A stretch of 64,000 nt of DNA from Eisenbergiella porci (GCF_009696275.1 NZ_VUMI01000021.1:29061-93060), one strand, 5' to 3'; counted from the stretch's first letter, positions 52,293 to 62,131 are shown. The notes: generated from the letters alone by a model not told the origin. Translations and numbers: made by a program.

Positions 52293-53225
52293 TTACAGAA
52301 AATGTTTTTTCCGGCAGAGGCGGATGCAGAGGATGACGATGGCAAGGCTGAGCAGGAATACGGTGAGATAGCCGTATTTCCAATTCAGCTCAGGCATGTA
52401 TTTGAAATTCATGCCATACCAGCCTGCAATGAGCGTCAGGGGGAGAAAGATGGTGGTGACGACGGTGAGGATTTTCATGATTTTATTTTGCCTGATGTCG
52501 ATCTGGGACTGGTAAACCTCCCGGATTTGCGTGGAATACTCCCGGAGCATGAGCGCTTCCTCATGCAGCCTTCCCACACGTTCGCTGAAAAGGCGGAAGG
52601 CATTCAGTTCGCTGCGGTTAAAGAAGCCGTGATCATTCTGCTGCAGTACGTTGCTGATGTCGGATAGCTGCAGATAATAGTGGGAATAGATGAGGATTTT
52701 TCTGCGGCAGCTCATGATTTTGTGATTGAAATTATCAAGAGTGCCGGACAGGACTTCATCCTCCAGATGGACAATCTGGTTCTCAATATCGGTCAGGCAG
52801 AGCAGATCCTCTGAAATCAAGGCATCCAGGAAATCTGCGAAGAAAAAGCCGATGCCGGGATTGGGCCGGGTGATGGAATCGCGGATTTTTTCTACGATAC
52901 GAAGGACATAGTCTCCGTCATCAATGAATATGATGCGATCTTTAAAAACCGCATAGCGGAAGGAAGCCTCATAGGTGTTTTTCCCTTTGGGAGGAATGAC
53001 GAAGGTGCCATATAAAAAGTCCATATGCACCTCCGCTTTGCAGAAATGAATTTCCTGGGGGTATTTCAGATTCATAAAGCCGTGCTCTTGCAGATAAGCG
53101 TTTGAAGCGGCTTCCGCGGGCGTAAGAATTTCTATGGCAGGCGTATTGTTTTGTGCGGACGCAGGGGCTTCCGGGGAAGCGGGAAGCTCTGTGAGCCGGG
53201 AATGGATGCCGAATATTTTTGACAT
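52293..53225 (-). CDS. CorA-like divalent cation channel (310 aa)
   Basis: CorA family member: soluble N-terminal domain, long helical stretch (about residues 140-245), and two C-terminal helices with the hallmark [11 protein letters not shown] between them (near 268). The extracellular loop (MPEL, then NWKYG) differs slightly from the E. coli MPEL-type. The AAAGGAG site precedes ATG 53225. CorA proteins carry Mg2+, Co2+ or Zn2+; with two MgtA proteins in the window, a role in Mg2+ balance is plausible but unproven. Confidence 0.88.
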   Translation of the reverse strand: MSKIFGIHSRLTELPASPEAPASAQNNTPAIEILTPAEAASNAYLQEHGFMNLKYPQEIHFCKAEVHMDFLYGTFVIPPKGKNTYEASFRYAVFKDRIIFIDDGDYVLRIVEKIRDSITRPNPGIGFFFADFLDALISEDLLCLTDIENQIVHLEDEVLSGTLDNFNHKIMSCRRKILIYSHYYLQLSDISNVLQQNDHGFFNRSELNAFRLFSERVGRLHEEALMLREYSTQIREVYQSQIDIRQNKIMKILTVVTTIFLPLTLIAGWYGMNFKYMPELNWKYGYLTVFLLSLAIVILCIRLCRKKHFL

Positions 53226-53543
53226 GGGATGTCTCCTTTCGGTTCAGCAGGTCTGCGCATTTTCTGCACAGACTATAAGAATATACAGTGACGGCAGGTA
53301 TCCGGTCCATTGTGCAGCGTTTTTTAATGGCCGGATGCCGTAGCAGCTCAAAACTGTCTGAACTGTTGTTATGATTTCTTTACGGGGAAATCTCCCTGAG
53401 TTGATTATATGCCAGGATTGGGAAAAACAACAGAAAAAGAAAGTGACTTTGGAAGGGGATGAGATTAGAATAGAAGCATATGACGAAATGGAAGCATAGT
53501 GATATGGCATACATTTACGCTGCAATGCGTGGACAGGAGTAAT
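53226..53543. other. Divergent promoter region of corA-like and NUDIX genes
   Basis: No gene seen. The region has mixed composition; no clear riboswitch (M-box) or strong hairpin apart from a short GGGGAAATCTCCC at about 53384-53396. Promoters for both directions presumably lie here. Confidence 0.35.
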
Positions 53544-54077
53544 ATGGAATTGTGGGATGCCTATGACGGGCAGGGGAATAAAACTAGCGGAGAGCTGATA
53601 AGAGGGCAGGAAATCCCGGAAGGGTGCTATCATTTGGTCAGTGAAGTGGTGGTCAGACATGAGGACGGCAGTTTTCTTCTTATGCAGAGGTCTGAGGATA
53701 AGGCAATGTTTCCCGGATTATTCGCGGCGGGCGCCGGAGGGAGCGCGCTGAAGGGAGAAGGGCCGTATGAAGCGGCAGTGCGGGAATTGAAGGAGGAAAC
53801 GGGAATTGAGGCCGGAGAGCTGGAACAGATATATTTTTGCAGGAGCAAAGATACGCTCTATTATGGATATTTATGTATTACCGGATGGGACAAGAAGGCG
53901 GTGGTACTGCAGGAGGGGGAAACTATTTCTTTTTTGTGGATAACTGCCCGGGAATTTTTGGAGTTTGTGGAATCAGAGAAGTATATTTGGACGCAGAGGG
54001 AGAGGATGGAAGGGTATCTGGATGGGGTGAGGAATGAAGAGGACAACGATTGTGATTTCCTGTACAGGGAATTTTGA
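53544..54077 (+). CDS. NUDIX hydrolase, isopentenyl-diphosphate isomerase-like (177 aa)
   Basis: NUDIX box GGSALKGEGPYEAAVRELKE ETGI fits the G-x5-E-x7-REUXEEXGU pattern (about residues 72-94). The N-terminus MELWDAYDGQGNKTSGELIR and the early LVSEVVVRHEDGSFLLMQRS strand are as in the YfcD-type branch, which hydrolyses nucleotide or other diphosphates. ATG 53544 is chosen: AGGAG is 6-8 nt upstream; the longer reading lacks a site. The flavodoxin fragment follows 86 nt after its stop codon. Confidence 0.85.
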   Translation: MELWDAYDGQGNKTSGELIRGQEIPEGCYHLVSEVVVRHEDGSFLLMQRSEDKAMFPGLFAAGAGGSALKGEGPYEAAVRELKEETGIEAGELEQIYFCRSKDTLYYGYLCITGWDKKAVVLQEGETISFLWITAREFLEFVESEKYIWTQRERMEGYLDGVRNEEDNDCDFLYREF

Positions 54078-54163
54078 CGGGGACAACTGTTTTACGGCCC
54101 GCTCCTTTCAGGAGGCGCTTGGAATGGCTGGGGGCAGGGATATCTATGTATCCGGAGGGGAGA

Positions 54164-54430
54164 ATGAAAACATTGATATTGAATGGATCGCCGAGGAAAA
54201 ACGGAGATACGGTCAGTCTGATCCATATATTTTTAGAGGGGCTTGAGGGGGAGTATAAAATAGTCAATGCATATGAGGATGGGATAGGGCCATGTATAGA
54301 CTGCAGGTTTTGCTGGGAAAACGATGGATGCAGCATACAGGATGGGATGCAGGAGGTTTATGAGTACATACAGGTGTGCGATAATATTTTGATTGTCTCC
54401 CCTATATACTTTTCTGAGATCCCCTGCCCT
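54164..54430 (+). pseudogene. Flavodoxin family protein, truncated by IS3-type DNA
   Basis: Reads MKTLILNGSPRKNGDTVSLI, the flavin phosphate-binding start of NAD(P)H-dependent FMN reductase/iron-sulfur flavoproteins, then CIDCRFCWENDGCSI (a cysteine cluster) and ILIVSPIYFSEI. After FSEI the homology stops and transposase sequence follows. GGAGGGGA precedes the ATG. About 90 of a usual 180-200 residues remain. Confidence 0.75.
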
Positions 54431-54442
54431 GCTCTGCAGTTC

Positions 54443-54867
54443 GCTGCTTTGGGTTGATTCGTTATGGCTGCTCTTTTACCGTACATAAATATATGAATAC
54501 GGAACTCGGACTCCGCTCTATCGTCCGTCCCCACAAGCCCGGATATGAGCATGGGAAACCGCATCACATTTTCAGCAATCAGCTGAATCAGGATTTCCAC
54601 GCACCTAAGGTGAATCAGAAGTGGTGCACAGATTTTACCTACCTGTTTCTTCAGAACGGTGAGGTTCGTTACAATTGCAGCATCATTGATTTACATGATC
54701 GGAGCATTGTTGCCAGCATCACGGATCGCGGTATTACAAGCGATCTTGCAATCAGGACGTTGGAAAAAGCACTGGATTCCCAGCCTGCCATTCATGGGGA
54801 ATTACTCCTACATAGTGACCAGGGTTCGCAGTTTACATCGAAAGCGTTCATTAAGTTTTGTGAGTGA
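54443..54867 (+). mobile_element. IS3-family transposase (orfB) fragment
   Basis: Integrase-core sequence: HAPKVNQKWCTDFTYLFLQN (first Asp), then NCSIIDLHDRSIVASITDRG and LLLHSDQGSQFTSKAFIKFC (second Asp). The last part with the catalytic Glu and the first ORF are missing, so the element is dead. No terminal repeats identified. Confidence 0.8.
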
Positions 54868-54970
54868 ACGGAATATGAAGTGAAGCTGGAATATCCGGAG
54901 GGGCTGTATGACAGCATGAACAGCCTGATGGATGCCACTCTGACTAACAATCAGGGCATTCAGGTCCCTT

Positions 54971-55024
54971 CCATAAGTAAAGGGTGCTCCGCACCGCCCC
55001 TGGCGGCAGGCCCTTGACTTATGG
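54971..55024. repeat. Long inverted repeat after the IS3 fragment
   Basis: CCATAAGTAAAGGG (54971-54984) pairs with CCCTTGACTTATGG (55011-55024) at 13 of 14 positions, around a GC-rich interior. No intact gene is seen from 54868 to 55135. It may be a small insertion or terminator; the flanks look coding (for instance GYDPGLAQSGNPMKGTAPYG after it). Confidence 0.5.
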
Positions 55025-55135
55025 ATATGATCCAGGTTTGGCGCAGTCAGGCAATCCAATGAAGGGAACTGCCCCTTACGGAGCTATCTATGCAGCATTC
55101 CGTGCTTCAAATGGTGTACGATATCCGTTGTATGA

Positions 55136-55417
55136 ATGCGGACGTACATGGTTATAAGTGACATAGGCAAGAATGAAATTCGTTGGGATATTTTAAAGGA
55201 AGCTGTATTGGCGACTTCTAAAAAACGTGGTTCTTGGGAGGAGTTGAAAGAATATCGGGAAATTATAGAAGAGATGCGTGAAAGTGACTTTCTTAGAAGA
55301 GTATGGAAAAAGTACAAGGAAGAAAATACATATAGTGAGGGTATAAAATTTAAGGACACGTTAGACACTATTTTGGAAATTGGGATAATGTTAGAAAAGC
55401 AGTTGCTTTCATTCTAA
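55136..55417 (+). CDS. Hypothetical charged protein (93 aa)
   Basis: MRTYMVISDIGKNEIRWDIL followed by a helical, strongly charged region (EELKEYREIIEEMRESDFLR) and a final short hydrophobic helix. No family recognised. There is no strong ribosome-binding site, and the neighbours are broken genes, so it may be the end of a larger lost gene. Confidence 0.35.
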   Translation: MRTYMVISDIGKNEIRWDILKEAVLATSKKRGSWEELKEYREIIEEMRESDFLRRVWKKYKEENTYSEGIKFKDTLDTILEIGIMLEKQLLSF

Positions 55418-55507
55418 GATATTTTGTGAAAAGCATATGTTTTTTAGTTCGAACATTAAAGAGTAATGACAAAATAAATAATAGAATATGAAGTGGATGT
55501 TTAGTTT

Positions 55508-55810
55508 ATGGCAGTCAAGAAAGTAAAACCCAAAAAGATGATAAAAGTAGTGTATTTTGATGAAGGATCAGCTACAGATTTTATATATGTATTAGCTGGT
55601 GGTAAAAGCAGTGATAAAAAAGAGCACATAGTGACAAAAACAACTGAAATTGCAGCTGGAGCGGAAGCGGAAGCAAGTAAATCTGCAAGTATTTTTTCTA
55701 TGTTGACAGCAAAAGTGGGAATTGATGGGAATGCAGATTTTTCAAGAGAGGGAAGCACTATTATTACAAAAGCAATCGAAAATGGGGCAGCCATGTTTAT
55801 CAAAAGATAA
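55508..55810 (+). pseudogene. DUF6414-like protein N-terminus
   Basis: The start MAVKKVKPKKMIKVVYFDEG and SATDFIYVLAGGKSSDKKEH resembles the N-terminal region of DUF6414 proteins, which are usually far longer. After GAAMFIKR the frame ends and unrelated YhcG-like sequence begins at once. The family assignment is from memory and tentative; truncation is likely. Confidence 0.45.
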
Positions 55811-55944
55811 GCAAAGACTTAGTAAAAGAACTGCCGGAGATCAAGTCATTTTCACCAGGAAATCTACAATATATGAATCAGTTTTACAGGTTGTATTCGG
55901 ATGTAGAGATTACGCCCCAACTTGATGCGCAAATTAATAATTAA
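55807..55944 (+). pseudogene. YhcG/DUF1016 nuclease-family fragment
   Basis: A 45-codon stretch in a different frame reads ISKDLVKELPEIKSFSPGNL and YMNQFYRLYSDVEITPQLDA, typical of the N-terminal DUF1016 domain of YhcG-type PD-(D/E)XK proteins. It is fused directly to the end of the preceding fragment and then stops. The nuclease domain is missing. Confidence 0.6.
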
Positions 55945-56328
55945 TATCAATATGTCTACACACTAGGCCCAACTCTGCCTTTTATCCATCATTATTATCC
56001 GCTCAATAGTGACGGTTTGGAAAGCCGAAAAAAATATATATAAATACAGACAGGCGGTTCGTTTTTTCTGAAAAGAGGAAATGGGCGCCTGTTTTTTCAG
56101 GCCCAAAATAAAAAATGGTGGCCAGACGACGCTCTGCATCCGTCCGAATGGAGTTCGAAAGGCGGCTGTAAACGGGCAGGGGTATTGAGGGTTTGTTCCG
56201 TCAGGGAATTTTCCACCATGATAAGACAGGAAAAAGACAAGATAATAGCTTTTACTTTGCATAAAAGTAAAGTAGAATAAAAAGAAAAAAGAGGCCGGAA
56301 TAGCGCGGCTTCAGATGGGAGGGCAATA
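55945..56328. other. Intergenic stretch before the aldo/keto reductase gene
   Basis: No gene seen in 384 bp. A hairpin with arms around GGGCGCCTG and CAGGCCC (about 56083-56105) and a T-rich loop is the only clear structure; promoters for the next gene presumably lie in 56200-56310. Confidence 0.35.
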
Positions 56329-57249
56329 ATGAAGACAATAAATTTGGGAAAAAGCGGCCTGAAGGTTCCGGCGGTGGCAGTTGGCTGTATGCGCATGGGG
56401 GATTTGGAGCAGAAGGAAGCGGACAACTATATTGCAGAGGCCGTGGACATGGGGGCCGTATTTTTTGACCATGCCGATATCTACGGGGCGGGAAAATGCG
56501 AGGAGATGTTCGGGAAATACCTGCATGGGAACCCGGCGCTGCGGGACAGGATTATTCTCCAGTCCAAATGCAGCATTGTGCCCGGCGTGATGTATGACTG
56601 CTCCAAAGAACATATCCTGGAATCGGTGGATGGGATCCTGAAGCGTCTGCAGACGGAATATCTGGACGTTCTGCTCCTGCACAGGCCGGACGCCCTTGTG
56701 GAGCCGGAGGAGGTGGCGGAGGCTTTTGATCTGCTGGAGTCTTCGGGAAAGGTGCGGCATTTCGGGGTATCCAACCATAAGCCTTCCCAGATCCGGCTTC
56801 TGAAAAAGTATGTGAAACAGGATATTGCCGCAGATCAGCTGCAGTTCAGCATTCCCAATTCCCAAATGGTGGCAAACGGCATGGAAGTAAACATGCTGAC
56901 GGAGGGCGCGGCGGACCGGGACGGAAGCGTGCTGGATTTCTGCCGTCTGGAGGATATCACCATTCAGACCTGGTCGCCGTTCCAGTATGGATTTTTTGAA
57001 GGCGTATTTTTAGGAAATCCCAAATACGCTGAACTGAACCGGATTCTGGAGGAGCTGGGAGAAAAATATGGCACAGGAAGCACAGGTATTGCCTCTGCCT
57101 GGATTCTGAGACATCCTGCCAATATGCAGCTGATTGCTGGAACCATGAAGACCTTGCGCCTGAAGGAAATCTGTGAAGCATCTGAAATTGTGCTTACCAG
57201 AGAGGAATGGTATCGTATTTATCTGGCGGGCGGACATATCCTGCCTTAA
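56329..57249 (+). CDS. Aldo/keto reductase, YdhF-like (306 aa)
   Basis: TIM-barrel NADPH-dependent oxidoreductase. The catalytic tetrad is visible: D and Y in FFDHADIYGAG, K in ILQSKCSI, H in LLLHRPDAL. FGVSNHKPSQ and TWSPFQYGFFEG lie in cofactor-binding loops. GGGAGGGCAATA precedes ATG 56329. Length as in the YdhF/oxidoreductase group. The substrate is unknown. Confidence 0.9.
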   Translation: MKTINLGKSGLKVPAVAVGCMRMGDLEQKEADNYIAEAVDMGAVFFDHADIYGAGKCEEMFGKYLHGNPALRDRIILQSKCSIVPGVMYDCSKEHILESVDGILKRLQTEYLDVLLLHRPDALVEPEEVAEAFDLLESSGKVRHFGVSNHKPSQIRLLKKYVKQDIAADQLQFSIPNSQMVANGMEVNMLTEGAADRDGSVLDFCRLEDITIQTWSPFQYGFFEGVFLGNPKYAELNRILEELGEKYGTGSTGIASAWILRHPANMQLIAGTMKTLRLKEICEASEIVLTREEWYRIYLAGGHILP

Positions 57250-57347
57250 AGCGTGTTTGAAAATTATGGATCCGGACGTTACGAATCGATGATGGGCGTA
57301 TGGACGGATGCCTGAGGACAATTCTCTGCGTGTATCAGGAGAACGAA

Positions 57348-58079
57348 ATGGAACAGGAAAAATATTATCTGGCATATGAAGAAAGATACAAGACTGTTTA
57401 TGAAGCCGGGATTGACCATTGGGGGCATGAAACAGGGGATTCTGTGCTGAATGTATATCTGGCGGAATGGGTAAAGCATTACGGCCTGCATGGGAAAATG
57501 GTAATAGAATTTGCCTGCGGGGAAGGCGCCTGCGGCGTCATTCTCTCCCGCCTCGGCGTTAAATACACCGGTGTGGACATTGCACCCGCTGCAGTGGAAC
57601 GGGCCAGGGATGCGCTGCGCCCGTATACGGACGCCAGGGTTTTTCCCCTGGATATGGTCAGACATATGCCAAATGACCGTTATGATGCGGCACTGGATGT
57701 CATGGGGCTTCATATGCTTGTAACCGACCGGGATCGGGAGAAATACCTTCGCCATGCCTGCGGCTGCCTGAAAAAGGGCGCTCCCATGCTTTTCTTTCGG
57801 GAAAGCTTCCGTACAGATGCCTGGGAAGGCCGTGTGGAAACCTTTGAGGAATGGCTGCGCCTTACCGGCGAGGACTACCAGACGCCCAAAATGAGAAGCG
57901 CCCGGGGGAAAAATGAGGGAATGGAGGTTTCCATTCCCATCGTACCCTGCAGGCCCAGAAGCCGGGAGGGCTATATCCGGGAGCTGGAGAGCTGCGGTTT
58001 CCATGTGGATTTGGTTCGTGAGATGGAACGAAACCGGATGTGCCCGTCTTCGGTGAGTGTCTTTACACGGAAGAAATGA
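57348..58079 (+). CDS. Class I SAM-dependent methyltransferase (243 aa)
   Basis: Rossmann-type methyltransferase with motif I VIEFACGEGACGVILSRLG, an acidic motif II end (YTGVDIAPAAVERA), and motif IV-like YDAALDVMGLHMLVTD. ATG 57348 has AGGAG 6 nt upstream and avoids a longer, unsupported N-terminus. It is followed after one base by the SatD gene, so the two are probably co-transcribed. Substrate unknown. Confidence 0.85.
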   Translation: MEQEKYYLAYEERYKTVYEAGIDHWGHETGDSVLNVYLAEWVKHYGLHGKMVIEFACGEGACGVILSRLGVKYTGVDIAPAAVERARDALRPYTDARVFPLDMVRHMPNDRYDAALDVMGLHMLVTDRDREKYLRHACGCLKKGAPMLFFRESFRTDAWEGRVETFEEWLRLTGEDYQTPKMRSARGKNEGMEVSIPIVPCRPRSREGYIRELESCGFHVDLVREMERNRMCPSSVSVFTRKK

Positions 58080-58080
58080 A

Positions 58081-58752
58081 ATGACCGGGAGGTATATAGC
58101 CATAATAGGAGATATCAAAAGCTCTAAAAAGCTTTCTGACAGAAAAGCAGTCCAGAATAAGCTGAAGAGAGTTCTGATGAAAGTTAATGAAAAATATGAC
58201 AGAGATATAGCATCGAAGTTTACAATAACCCTGGGAGATGAATTTCAAGGACTGTTATGCAATGGGAAAAATATAATTAAAATTATTTTTGAGATAGAAA
58301 ATTGTATGTGGCCCATTGATATCAGATTTGGAATTGGTATAGGAGAAATTACCACAGGTATTGAACGGGAGATTTCTATTGGCGCCGATGGCCCCGGATA
58401 TTATAGAGCCAGAGAAGCAATAGAAAATTTAAGAAAGAATGAGAAAAAGAAACAGACGGATACAGCAAATATCCATTTGGTATCAGACATAGAAAATCAG
58501 GAAGCCGTACTTATAATAAATACAGTTTTTACATTGCTGTGTACGATTAAAGAATCATGGAGCGACAGACAGCGGGAAGTAATACTTGATATGCTGGAAC
58601 ATGGTGATACGCAGACAGCAGTTGCAGAAAGGCTGAAGGTACGGCAGCCAACCATACAAAAAATACTGGCAAGCGGAAAGTATTATGCATATAAGGAAGC
58701 TGTTGATGTTTTGGAGAAGATATTGGGAGAAATAAATTGGAATGATATTTAA
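58081..58752 (+). CDS. SatD family protein (223 aa)
   Basis: MTGRYIAIIGDIKSSKKLSD, FTITLGDEFQGLL and IDIRFGIGIGEITTGI mark the SatD family; a C-terminal helix-turn-helix (GDTQTAVAERLKVRQPTIQK) suggests DNA binding. SatD genes are commonly paired with a DUF3307 gene, as here, where the next gene starts 11 nt before this one ends. The precise role is unknown; acid-stress links come from streptococcal sat loci. Confidence 0.8.
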   Translation: MTGRYIAIIGDIKSSKKLSDRKAVQNKLKRVLMKVNEKYDRDIASKFTITLGDEFQGLLCNGKNIIKIIFEIENCMWPIDIRFGIGIGEITTGIEREISIGADGPGYYRAREAIENLRKNEKKKQTDTANIHLVSDIENQEAVLIINTVFTLLCTIKESWSDRQREVILDMLEHGDTQTAVAERLKVRQPTIQKILASGKYYAYKEAVDVLEKILGEINWNDI

Positions 58753-59068
58753 AGAATGCTTTGTATTATTGCTACTTGCACATATAATAAGTGATTTCTA
58801 TTTACAGCCTGTCGGTATGGAGGATAGAAAATCTGTAAAAAAACAAGAGTTAATCAGACATTGTGTTATTTACTGGATAGTGATGATTATGCTTTTATTA
58901 TTTGCAATGTCATATAATTTGTTGCTGTTTGGAACAATAGCGGTATTTGTCCATGTGATAATAGAAATAATTAAATACGTTTATATTTCAAACATAAAAA
59001 AGAATAATGAATTATCTGTTCAGATTAAAAGGAATATTTTCTATTTTGAACAAGTACATTGGCTGTAA
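58742..59068 (+). pseudogene. DUF3307 membrane protein, truncated
   Basis: FVLLLLAHIISDFYLQPVGM is the DUF3307 hallmark; two more helices follow (IYWIVMIMLLLFAMSYNLL, FGTIAVFVHVIIEIIKYV). Full-length family members are usually over 200 residues; this stops at 108 after EQVHWL. Frame and composition change at about 59040-59060, where a deletion joins it to DNA before the YtaF-like gene. Confidence 0.65.
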
Positions 59069-59186
59069 TAGCGGTTTCTTTTATTATCAATATGATATAA
59101 AGTTCAGTTCCTTTATATGCCCTTTCCTGCAAAAGTATGTCAAAAATAAGCAGAAAGAATATACTAAAATAAAAAGAGAAATCACT

Positions 59187-59813
59187 ATGCTTCAGATTTT
59201 AGTATTATGTCTGGCTCTCTGTATGGATGAGTTTGTAGCCAGTATTGCTTATGGAGCTGACGGGATAAGCATTAACTGGAAGGAAACGGGTGTCATGAAC
59301 GGTATATGCAGCGCCTGCCTGGGCGCTGCATTATGTTTTGGGACGGCACTGACGGCGGTGGTGCCGGAAAACCTGACCAAGGCTATATGCTTCACCAGCC
59401 TTTTCATCCTGGGTGCAATCAGGCTGGCGGATTCTTTGATTAAAAATTACATCAACCATCATTATGAAGTGCGCAAGGATATCCATTTTTCTTTTTCCCA
59501 GCTGCAGTTCATTATCAGTATTTATGGGAACCCCACAGCGGCGGACAGCGATCATTCCCAGACGCTTTCCATGAAAGAAACGGTATTTCTGGCATTTGCC
59601 ATGTCAATTGACAGCCTGGTAGCCGGAACCTTTGCCGCCTTCCTGAAGATTCATATTCTCCCAACCATGCTGGCGGCATTTTTAATCGGCGTGGCCGCCA
59701 TGGGGCTGGGGCAGCTGCTCGGCCGTAAAATCGCTTCCCGCCTCAGCTGGAATCTGTCCTGGCTGAGCGGCGTCTTATTTATTGTTCTGGCATTTTCCAA
59801 GCTGAAGGGATAA
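59187..59813 (+). CDS. YtaF/MntP-like membrane protein (208 aa)
   Basis: Six-helix protein of the MntP/YtaF superfamily: LVLCLALCMDEFVASIAYGA at the start and ETVFLAFAMSIDSLVAGTFA in the second half are the two repeated motifs, with Asp residues in CMDEF and SIDSL. MntP proteins export Mn2+; YtaF is a sporulation-associated relative in Firmicutes. ATG 59187 follows AAAGAG. The longer upstream reading is not conserved-looking. Confidence 0.8.
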   Translation: MLQILVLCLALCMDEFVASIAYGADGISINWKETGVMNGICSACLGAALCFGTALTAVVPENLTKAICFTSLFILGAIRLADSLIKNYINHHYEVRKDIHFSFSQLQFIISIYGNPTAADSDHSQTLSMKETVFLAFAMSIDSLVAGTFAAFLKIHILPTMLAAFLIGVAAMGLGQLLGRKIASRLSWNLSWLSGVLFIVLAFSKLKG

Positions 59814-59938
59814 ACTGAAAGACAGAAGAAAACAGGAAGATACACTGAAAAAAGATACGGCATATCAGGGGGCAGAAGAGGGACTTCTGTTTTCCTGATT
59901 TTGCAGCCTGCAGTACGGGGAGTTAAGGAGTAGAAGGT

Positions 59939-60891
59939 ATGGCAATCAGCTTTGCGGAAGCATTGGAAAAACGTAAGCCTTTGGAGGAATATCCTAAAAG
60001 TGACTTACATGTACATGCCGGACGGGGAGGAAGCCAGGAGTATATAATGGAACGCACTGGTAAAAGAATAAAAAGCCGGTGTACACCTTTTATCTCTCTG
60101 GAGGACATGCAGCTATGGTTTGAAGAGGAAATTAAATCATCTTGCCGTGGTATGGAAGGATATTTACTTCGTCTGGAAGATGCATTTGCCCGGGCTGCGG
60201 AGGAGCATATTAAAGTATTATGCATGGAATTTGGCTATGGTGAACTGATGCAGCTTGGAAAAATTCAGAATTTTATCCGGCTGACAGAAACTTTCCGGAA
60301 AAAATACTGCCCGGATACTATATTCTGTCCGGAACTTGCCATAGGATGGGAATGCCCCGCAGAGGAAGCGCTTCGCCAGCTTGAAGAGTTGCTTCCTTAT
60401 CATTGGATATGCTCTCTGGATTTATGTAACAGGGAACTTGCACAACCGGTTAAAAATTTTGTTCACTGTACCGAACGGCGAAAGCAAACGGCCTTTGCCT
60501 GAGAGCGCATGCGGGGGAATTCGGGACGGCAGAGGATGTGAGAGAAGCAGTGGAGGTACTGGAGATGGACGAGGTACAGCATGGTATTGCGGCTGCAGCT
60601 TCCCCACAGACCATGTACTTTCTGAAGGATAATCACATATGCTTAAACCTGTGCCCAACGAGCAATATAATGTTGGGAAGATCCGGAGATTATAAAACAT
60701 ATCCCATAAGGCTGTTCTATGACTATGGAGTGCCGGTAACAATCAATACGGATGATATGCTGATTTTTAACAGCAGTGTTTCCAGAGAATACAGGATGCT
60801 TTATGATTCCGGCTGCATGAAGCCGGAGGAACTGGACACTATCAGGCAATTCGGCCTGAGAAAGGGTCTGAGGATGAATTTTCTGATTTGA
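59939..60891 (+). pseudogene. Adenosine deaminase family protein, single-base frameshift
   Basis: MAISFAEALEKRKPLEEYPK then SDLHVHAGRG (metal-binding HxH), FCPELAIGWECPAEEALRQL and NRELAQPVKNFVH. The frame is lost near 60468; in another frame it resumes RTAKANGLCLRAHAGEFGTA EDVREAV, then DEVQHGIAAAASPQ and GVPVTINTDDM, the remaining catalytic motifs. One missing base explains the break. All active-site motifs survive, so a sequencing error should be considered. Confidence 0.75.
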
Positions 60892-60992
60892 TTGTGCCAA
60901 TTTACGCAGAAGTATTCAATTTTATAAAGTTCTCTTCAAACTATTGATTGTTGCCATATCACAGGCGAATCTGAGATATGCAGGAGGAAAAC

Positions 60993-61847
60993 ATGAAAAT
61001 ACTTATAACAGGAGCGGGCGGCTTTGCCGCCGCAAGAATTATTGCCGCCTGGAAAGACAGGCATGAAATCACAGGGACAGGGCGTGCACAGCTTAATTTT
61101 ACCAACAAAGAAGAATGCCTGCGAGTTATCGGTCAAGTCCGGCCGCAAATTGTCATACACTGCGGCGCTGTTTCTGACGTAGGCGCATGCGACAAAGATC
61201 CCGGACACTCGTATCTGGTAAACGTAACCGGCGCGGAAAACATAGCCTTGGCCTCCCGGGAAACTGGAGCGAGGATGATTTTTTTCAGCTCGGATCAGGT
61301 ATACTTCGGAAATGACGTACAGGAACCGCACCGCGAAGATGAACTCCTCACCCCCTGCCGTATTTACGGCAAACAAAAGCAGGAGGCCGAACAAAGATGC
61401 CTTACTGCCCAGCCCGATACCGTGGCGCTTCGTATGAGCTGGATGTTTGATAATAAAAAGCTTAGCCCCCGGGAACACGACACCCTTATTACCAGCGTAA
61501 GACAGGCTGTCAGTGAAAAACGCCGCATCACCTACCCCATCCACGACTATCGCAGCATTACCTACGTGGGGGAAATGATACGCCATCTGGAAACCGCACT
61601 CACCCTCCCTCCCGGAATCTACAATTTCGGAAGCCCCAACGACCTGAGCACTTACCACATCGTCCGCGAGTTTCTCAGCTTCCAGGGCACCGACGAAACG
61701 CTCCTGGTCCCAAATAAAGAAGCCTTTGCCGCCAGCCCCAGAAACCTGCGCATGGACCAGGAAAAACTCCTGCGCCACGGCATCTGCTTTTCCGATACCC
61801 TGCAAACCCTTAAAAACTGCCTCCAGCAGGATAACATGAAACCCTGA
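60993..61847 (+). CDS. RmlD-like sugar-nucleotide reductase / extended SDR (284 aa)
   Basis: Rossmann-fold SDR. MKILITGAGGFAAARIIAAW is the NAD(P)-binding start (last Gly of the motif replaced by Ala), MIFFSSDQVYFG holds the catalytic Ser region, and RIYGKQKQEAE gives the YxxxK pair. Layout resembles dTDP-4-dehydrorhamnose reductase, but no sugar-pathway gene is nearby, so the substrate is open. ATG 60993 is 5 nt after AGGAGG. Confidence 0.82.
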   Translation: MKILITGAGGFAAARIIAAWKDRHEITGTGRAQLNFTNKEECLRVIGQVRPQIVIHCGAVSDVGACDKDPGHSYLVNVTGAENIALASRETGARMIFFSSDQVYFGNDVQEPHREDELLTPCRIYGKQKQEAEQRCLTAQPDTVALRMSWMFDNKKLSPREHDTLITSVRQAVSEKRRITYPIHDYRSITYVGEMIRHLETALTLPPGIYNFGSPNDLSTYHIVREFLSFQGTDETLLVPNKEAFAASPRNLRMDQEKLLRHGICFSDTLQTLKNCLQQDNMKP

Positions 61848-61921
61848 TACCCCTCCTCATCAATGCTTAAATAACTTCACACCCCATAAAATAATTTTAA
61901 GCTTTTGTCATAGCCTGCCGG

Positions 61922-62131
61922 TTTGTCCGGATGTTTGGAAGCGCAGCGGCCAGAGGGGGACCGGGGAGGCAGATGTTTCTGGCAGGGTCGTATAAAAACG
62001 CCAGTCCTTGCGTTGTGTGTTTTACAACGCTAGTACTGCTGCGTTTTTAACCGAGTGAGAACGTGCCCTGCCAGGAACATCTGCCTCCCCGGTCCCCCTC
62101 TGGCCGCTGCGCTTCCAAACATCCGGACAAA
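61922..62131. repeat. 66-bp near-perfect inverted repeat with a 78-nt folded centre
   Basis: 61922-61987 is the reverse complement of 62066-62131 at 65 of 66 positions; the one mismatch still allows a G-U pair in RNA. The centre has further pairing: AAAAACGC with GCGTTTTT and GCGTTGT with ACAACGC. No ORF is credible in 61848-62381. It could be a MITE-like insertion, an invertible segment or a very stable RNA hairpin. Confidence 0.85.
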
